DNA of 64,000 bases, from positions 21,837,992 through 21,901,991 of the forward strand of contig OZ022244.1 in NCBI GenBank assembly GCA_963978895.1. The letters run 5' to 3'. Below are positions 61,601-64,000 of this stretch, in pieces (position 1 is the first letter of the stretch; every line of letters starts with the position of its first letter). Below the pieces are notes generated by a model. That model was not told where the DNA came from and did no database searches. It was given only the letters and a program-made list of their open reading frames with translations. The stretch comes from Erpobdella octoculata. Lineage: Eukaryota; Annelida; Clitellata; Hirudinida; Erpobdellidae. A program made the translations under genes and the position numbers.

Positions 61601-63144
61601 GACAATCAAACAGTGAGTAACTTTATTTATGCGTAATTTATTTATTTATTTATTTAAATCATCATAAATCAGACTGTGTTGTTAAATATTCATGCATATT
61701 TTTATATTATTTATAAGATTTTATTACTGATCAATAAATACATAAAATAACCATATGACATGATTATTAAGTAGAGAATTTAACAAAATTTAATGTTGAT
61801 ATTTTTTTCAAAGGTTCATTTGAGAGCCCTGTTCAATTACGACCCAGATGATGACAATTACGTTCCCTGCAAGGAACTGGGGTTTTCTTTCATGAAGGGG
61901 GATGTTCTGCACGTTATCGACACAAGCGATCCAAACTGGTGGCAGGCCTACAGAGAGGGTGAAGAAGATCAGTCATTGGCAGGCCTCATTCCGAGCCCAT
62001 CTTTCCAACTTAAGTTAGTCTGTCTTACACGTTGTTACATTCATCATGTTTTACGATATAATTAATGTATGTGGCAACATTCATTTTATTTCTCCTTGAT
62101 ACCATGAGAATGGAGCTTTTCAGCAACTCCAACTAATTATTTTCTGTAATTTTTCATTGACATGTTTAAAGGAAAATTTTAGAAGTTTAATTTTTTAAGG
62201 ATTCATTTATCATAATCATGCTGTTTAGTTTATCAACTTGATTTATAATGTCTGCAATAGACAATCATTTCATGCTTTCAATATTTTCGACAAAACAACT
62301 TGCAACTCAAAAGTGTTTCTTTGAGAATCTGATGCAAGACTGGTCTAAATAAATTATAATTAATCTGTTTGGCCAACAAGCTCTTGTTTCACACTCTGAC
62401 ATTTGATACTATTAGAAAAAAACAGATAAAGTAATGATTCATCGGTTCAGTTCAGTTGAGAAATTTTAAATTCGCAGTAATCCTTACTTAAGCTTGTTTA
62501 CTTCCATCCTGTATATCTATTATGTGAAATAATAATAATGCTTTCAAGAAAAGAATGCGGGTTTTCTTGTAGGCTTGTGTGATACTTTTTATAACATGTT
62601 TATCTGTTTAACATGTTTCATATGTTTCATATTTAATATATTTATAACTTTTTGCTGATTCAAATTGTTCAATGTTTTTTTATTTATTTTTAGGTTATTT
62701 TTAGTATTAGCAAGTATTAAATAAAAATAATTATTTGCACGAATGATTGTAAATCAAACTATATTTAAATGAAAGGAGAGAGGAGTTGAAAAGAGAAATT
62801 CTGGGTGACATGAAAGAGAACATGAAGAAGCAGAAGTGTCAGTGTATGTCCAAATCAAAAAAGAAAAACTCCACTTCCCATCAAAACAGCATCGGTTGGT
62901 TGCAGATGATGATAAAGATGATGGTTTTTATCTCGATTGTACACATTGAAAACTAATCTGTTAATAAACACCACAGAATCAGATACGGAAGAGCATCTAG
63001 CATACGAAGAAGTTGCCTTGTATTATCCGCAGCCAAACAAGAAGAGACCGATTGTCTTGATTGGACCGAAGGATGTCGGAAGGCAGGAATTGCGACAGAA
63101 GTTGATGGAATCTGATTTTGAACGATTTGCAGCAGCTGTACCAC
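55682..63144 (+). CDS. PALS1: PALS1/MPP5-type MAGUK scaffold (stardust orthologue), partial at 3' side
   Basis: Eight exons: 55682-56195, 58560-58849, 59063-59227, 60196-60357, 61532-61612, 61814-62013, 62776-62894 and 62977-63144, all with GT-AG ends and compatible phases; 566 codons so far. Exon 1 has the conserved [10 protein letters not shown] motif that in PALS1 binds PAR6, then a Lys/Glu-rich coil. Exons 2-3 form the L27 pair ([16 protein letters not shown] ... [12 protein letters not shown]) that binds PATJ and LIN7. Exons 3-5 form the PDZ domain ([18 protein letters not shown] ... [20 protein letters not shown]), which binds Crumbs. Exon 6 is SH3 ([10 protein letters not shown] ... 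[11 protein letters not shown]), exon 7 the basic Hook and exon 8 the start of the guanylate-kinase domain ([20 protein letters not shown], a degenerate P-loop as in other MAGUKs) ending at AAVP-. The remaining roughly 165 residues lie beyond 64000. The protein organises apical-basal polarity at junctions. The start at 55682 is the first Met; CTACTAG at 55667-55673 could be an acceptor of a leader exon. Confidence 0.95.
56183..57510 (+). repeat. splice-donor minisatellite: about 43 units across the PALS1 exon 1/intron 1 junction
   Basis: Units of 28, 31 or 34 bp (AATAATCATTTGGGTGAGTC plus GTTGTTG(YTG)n-AA) repeat about 43 times by hand count. The first unit includes the last coding bases of exon 1 (AATCATTTGG) and the authentic donor GTGAGT at 56196; nearly every later unit keeps TTTGG|GTGAGT. 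Variants are TTTGAGTGAG near 56361, GTAAGT near 57370 and GTGTGT in the last unit. Length classes differ by TTG triplets. Confidence 0.97.
57755..57980 (+). repeat. 24-bp minisatellite in PALS1 intron 1
   Basis: Around nine units of ATTCACATTGTTGATTATTG plus ATCA, imperfect at both ends. Confidence 0.9.
60000..60130 (+). repeat. short GACATTTTGTC-type repeats in PALS1 intron 3
   Basis: Several imperfect copies of a motif like TGACATTTTGTCTA between 60020 and 60125. No function seen. Confidence 0.55.
61263..61515 (+). repeat. 21-bp minisatellite in PALS1 intron 4
   Basis: About eleven units of AAATTACATATTGATAGTTT, ending 17 bp before the exon 5 acceptor at 61530-61531, so it overlaps the expected branch-point zone. 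Confidence 0.92.
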
Positions 63145-64000
63145 GTTAGAAAATGCATTTTTATTTGCACTTATTTAATTTTTTATTTATTTCCTGTTCA
63201 TTTAAAATTTATTTTACTTGGTATACCGTGCATTTAATCATTGATTTTAGGTCTGTATACAATCAGCTTAATTTATTGCGTGATGCTGGGCATGCTTGCA
63301 TCATCAGCTGCATTTAAATTGCTCTGAAATTTTTATTTCCGAGACATCACACTGCTAATCAACACAACGCGTGATCTTTCAGTTTATTGTTGTATCTAAA
63401 GTGTTATGTAAAGCGGCCTAATAAGTAATAAACTAAAAACTCAAAATCATATTCCACCCTGGTCAATTAAGCCATAATGTATTGGAATTGAGTTTATCAG
63501 AACTAGATAGCAGATGGAACAAACAGAAATAATATCTGAAACATGGGCTAAGTGCAAAGTGACCTTAAATGGGAACAATTCTTAAAACCTGGATTGTTAA
63601 CCAGCAACATACAAGGCTATATTTGAAGTAAAAAAAAATCGTACAGTGAAAATGTTGTTGTCTTAGAAGAAAAAACAATAATGAAATTGATGAAAATATT
63701 AATAAAATTGTTCTTATCCGATTATGTCGACATTCATTTTTTTTGTGAAAATAATTTATTTTAATTTCCTCAACAAGTGTTAATGAAGATAATCTTGAAT
63801 TGTCATACTTTGTGAAATACAATAATTTTAATCAGAGCAGCAAATCAAAAAACTTGTTCTCAGAGATATTAACAATTAAGGTATTAAAAAATTATTTATC
63901 ATAATATATAGTTCCTTGAAAAGTAACTGCAGCCATGAAGAACAGGCATGTAGAATAAGCGACTTAGCTTAGCGACTGTTGTGAAACGTATGATGAACTT
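63145..64000. other. PALS1 intron 8 (to window edge)
   Basis: The donor GTTAGA follows exon 8 at 63145; no further exon of the guanylate-kinase domain was found before 64000. The frame at 63565-63822 on the minus strand has no domain. Confidence 0.6.

Overview
The window is nuclear DNA of an invertebrate animal. Introns with GT-AG ends, a SIX1/2 homeobox gene, a MAGUK gene of the PALS1/MPP5 type, a PAR/CES-2-type bZIP gene and an aquaporin-family gene all say metazoan. The very AT-rich background, very long simple repeats (CA, TATG, CATA, GAT, AT) and the mix of L2/CR1-like LINEs, tRNA-derived SINEs, copia, gypsy and hAT remnants fit a lophotrochozoan; a leech-like annelid is my guess and nothing here proves it. 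No bacterial or organellar features were seen.

Layout. 1-2.7 kb: a two-exon gene for a Ulp1-type protease domain joined to a PHD finger, probably transposon-derived. 4.0-5.0 kb: a roughly 467-bp CA tract inside a dispersed repeat. 5.9-8.0 kb (minus): a three-exon aquaporin-like gene whose two NPA boxes read NSS and NAT. 8.6-23.5 kb: a transposon graveyard with hAT-like ends, a fold-back element, a 1.5-kb dispersed repeat carrying a SINE, a gypsy fragment, a scrambled and tandemly amplified retrocopy of the RNA polymerase II largest subunit (RPB1), a broken copia element, a Helitron/Pif1 helicase scrap and hAT remnants. 24.8-32.7 kb: SIX1/2, two coding exons split by a 6.4-kb intron that holds two LINEs, one of them with intact reading frames, both lying against (ATC)n/(TCATTA)n tracts. 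33-41 kb: noncoding, trinucleotide repeats and an inverted second copy of the 1.5-kb repeat with another SINE. 42.0-42.9 kb: an intronless bZIP gene. 43-55 kb: noncoding, with a 1.7-kb element bounded by inverted GGGCGAA minisatellites, long AT, TG and TATG tracts, and a short retroposon with a perfect target duplication. 55.7-63.1 kb and beyond the right edge: PALS1, eight exons to the start of the guanylate-kinase domain.

The host genes do not form an operon or shared pathway; SIX1/2 and the bZIP are regulators, PALS1 is an epithelial polarity scaffold and the aquaporin-like protein is a membrane channel or a derived relative. The most unusual structures are (a) about 43 tandem copies of a 28-34-bp unit that repeats the exon 1/intron 1 junction of PALS1, including the 5' splice site, and (b) the RPB1-derived 273-287-bp tandem array fused to a copia fragment. 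Positions, splice sites and repeat counts were worked out by hand.
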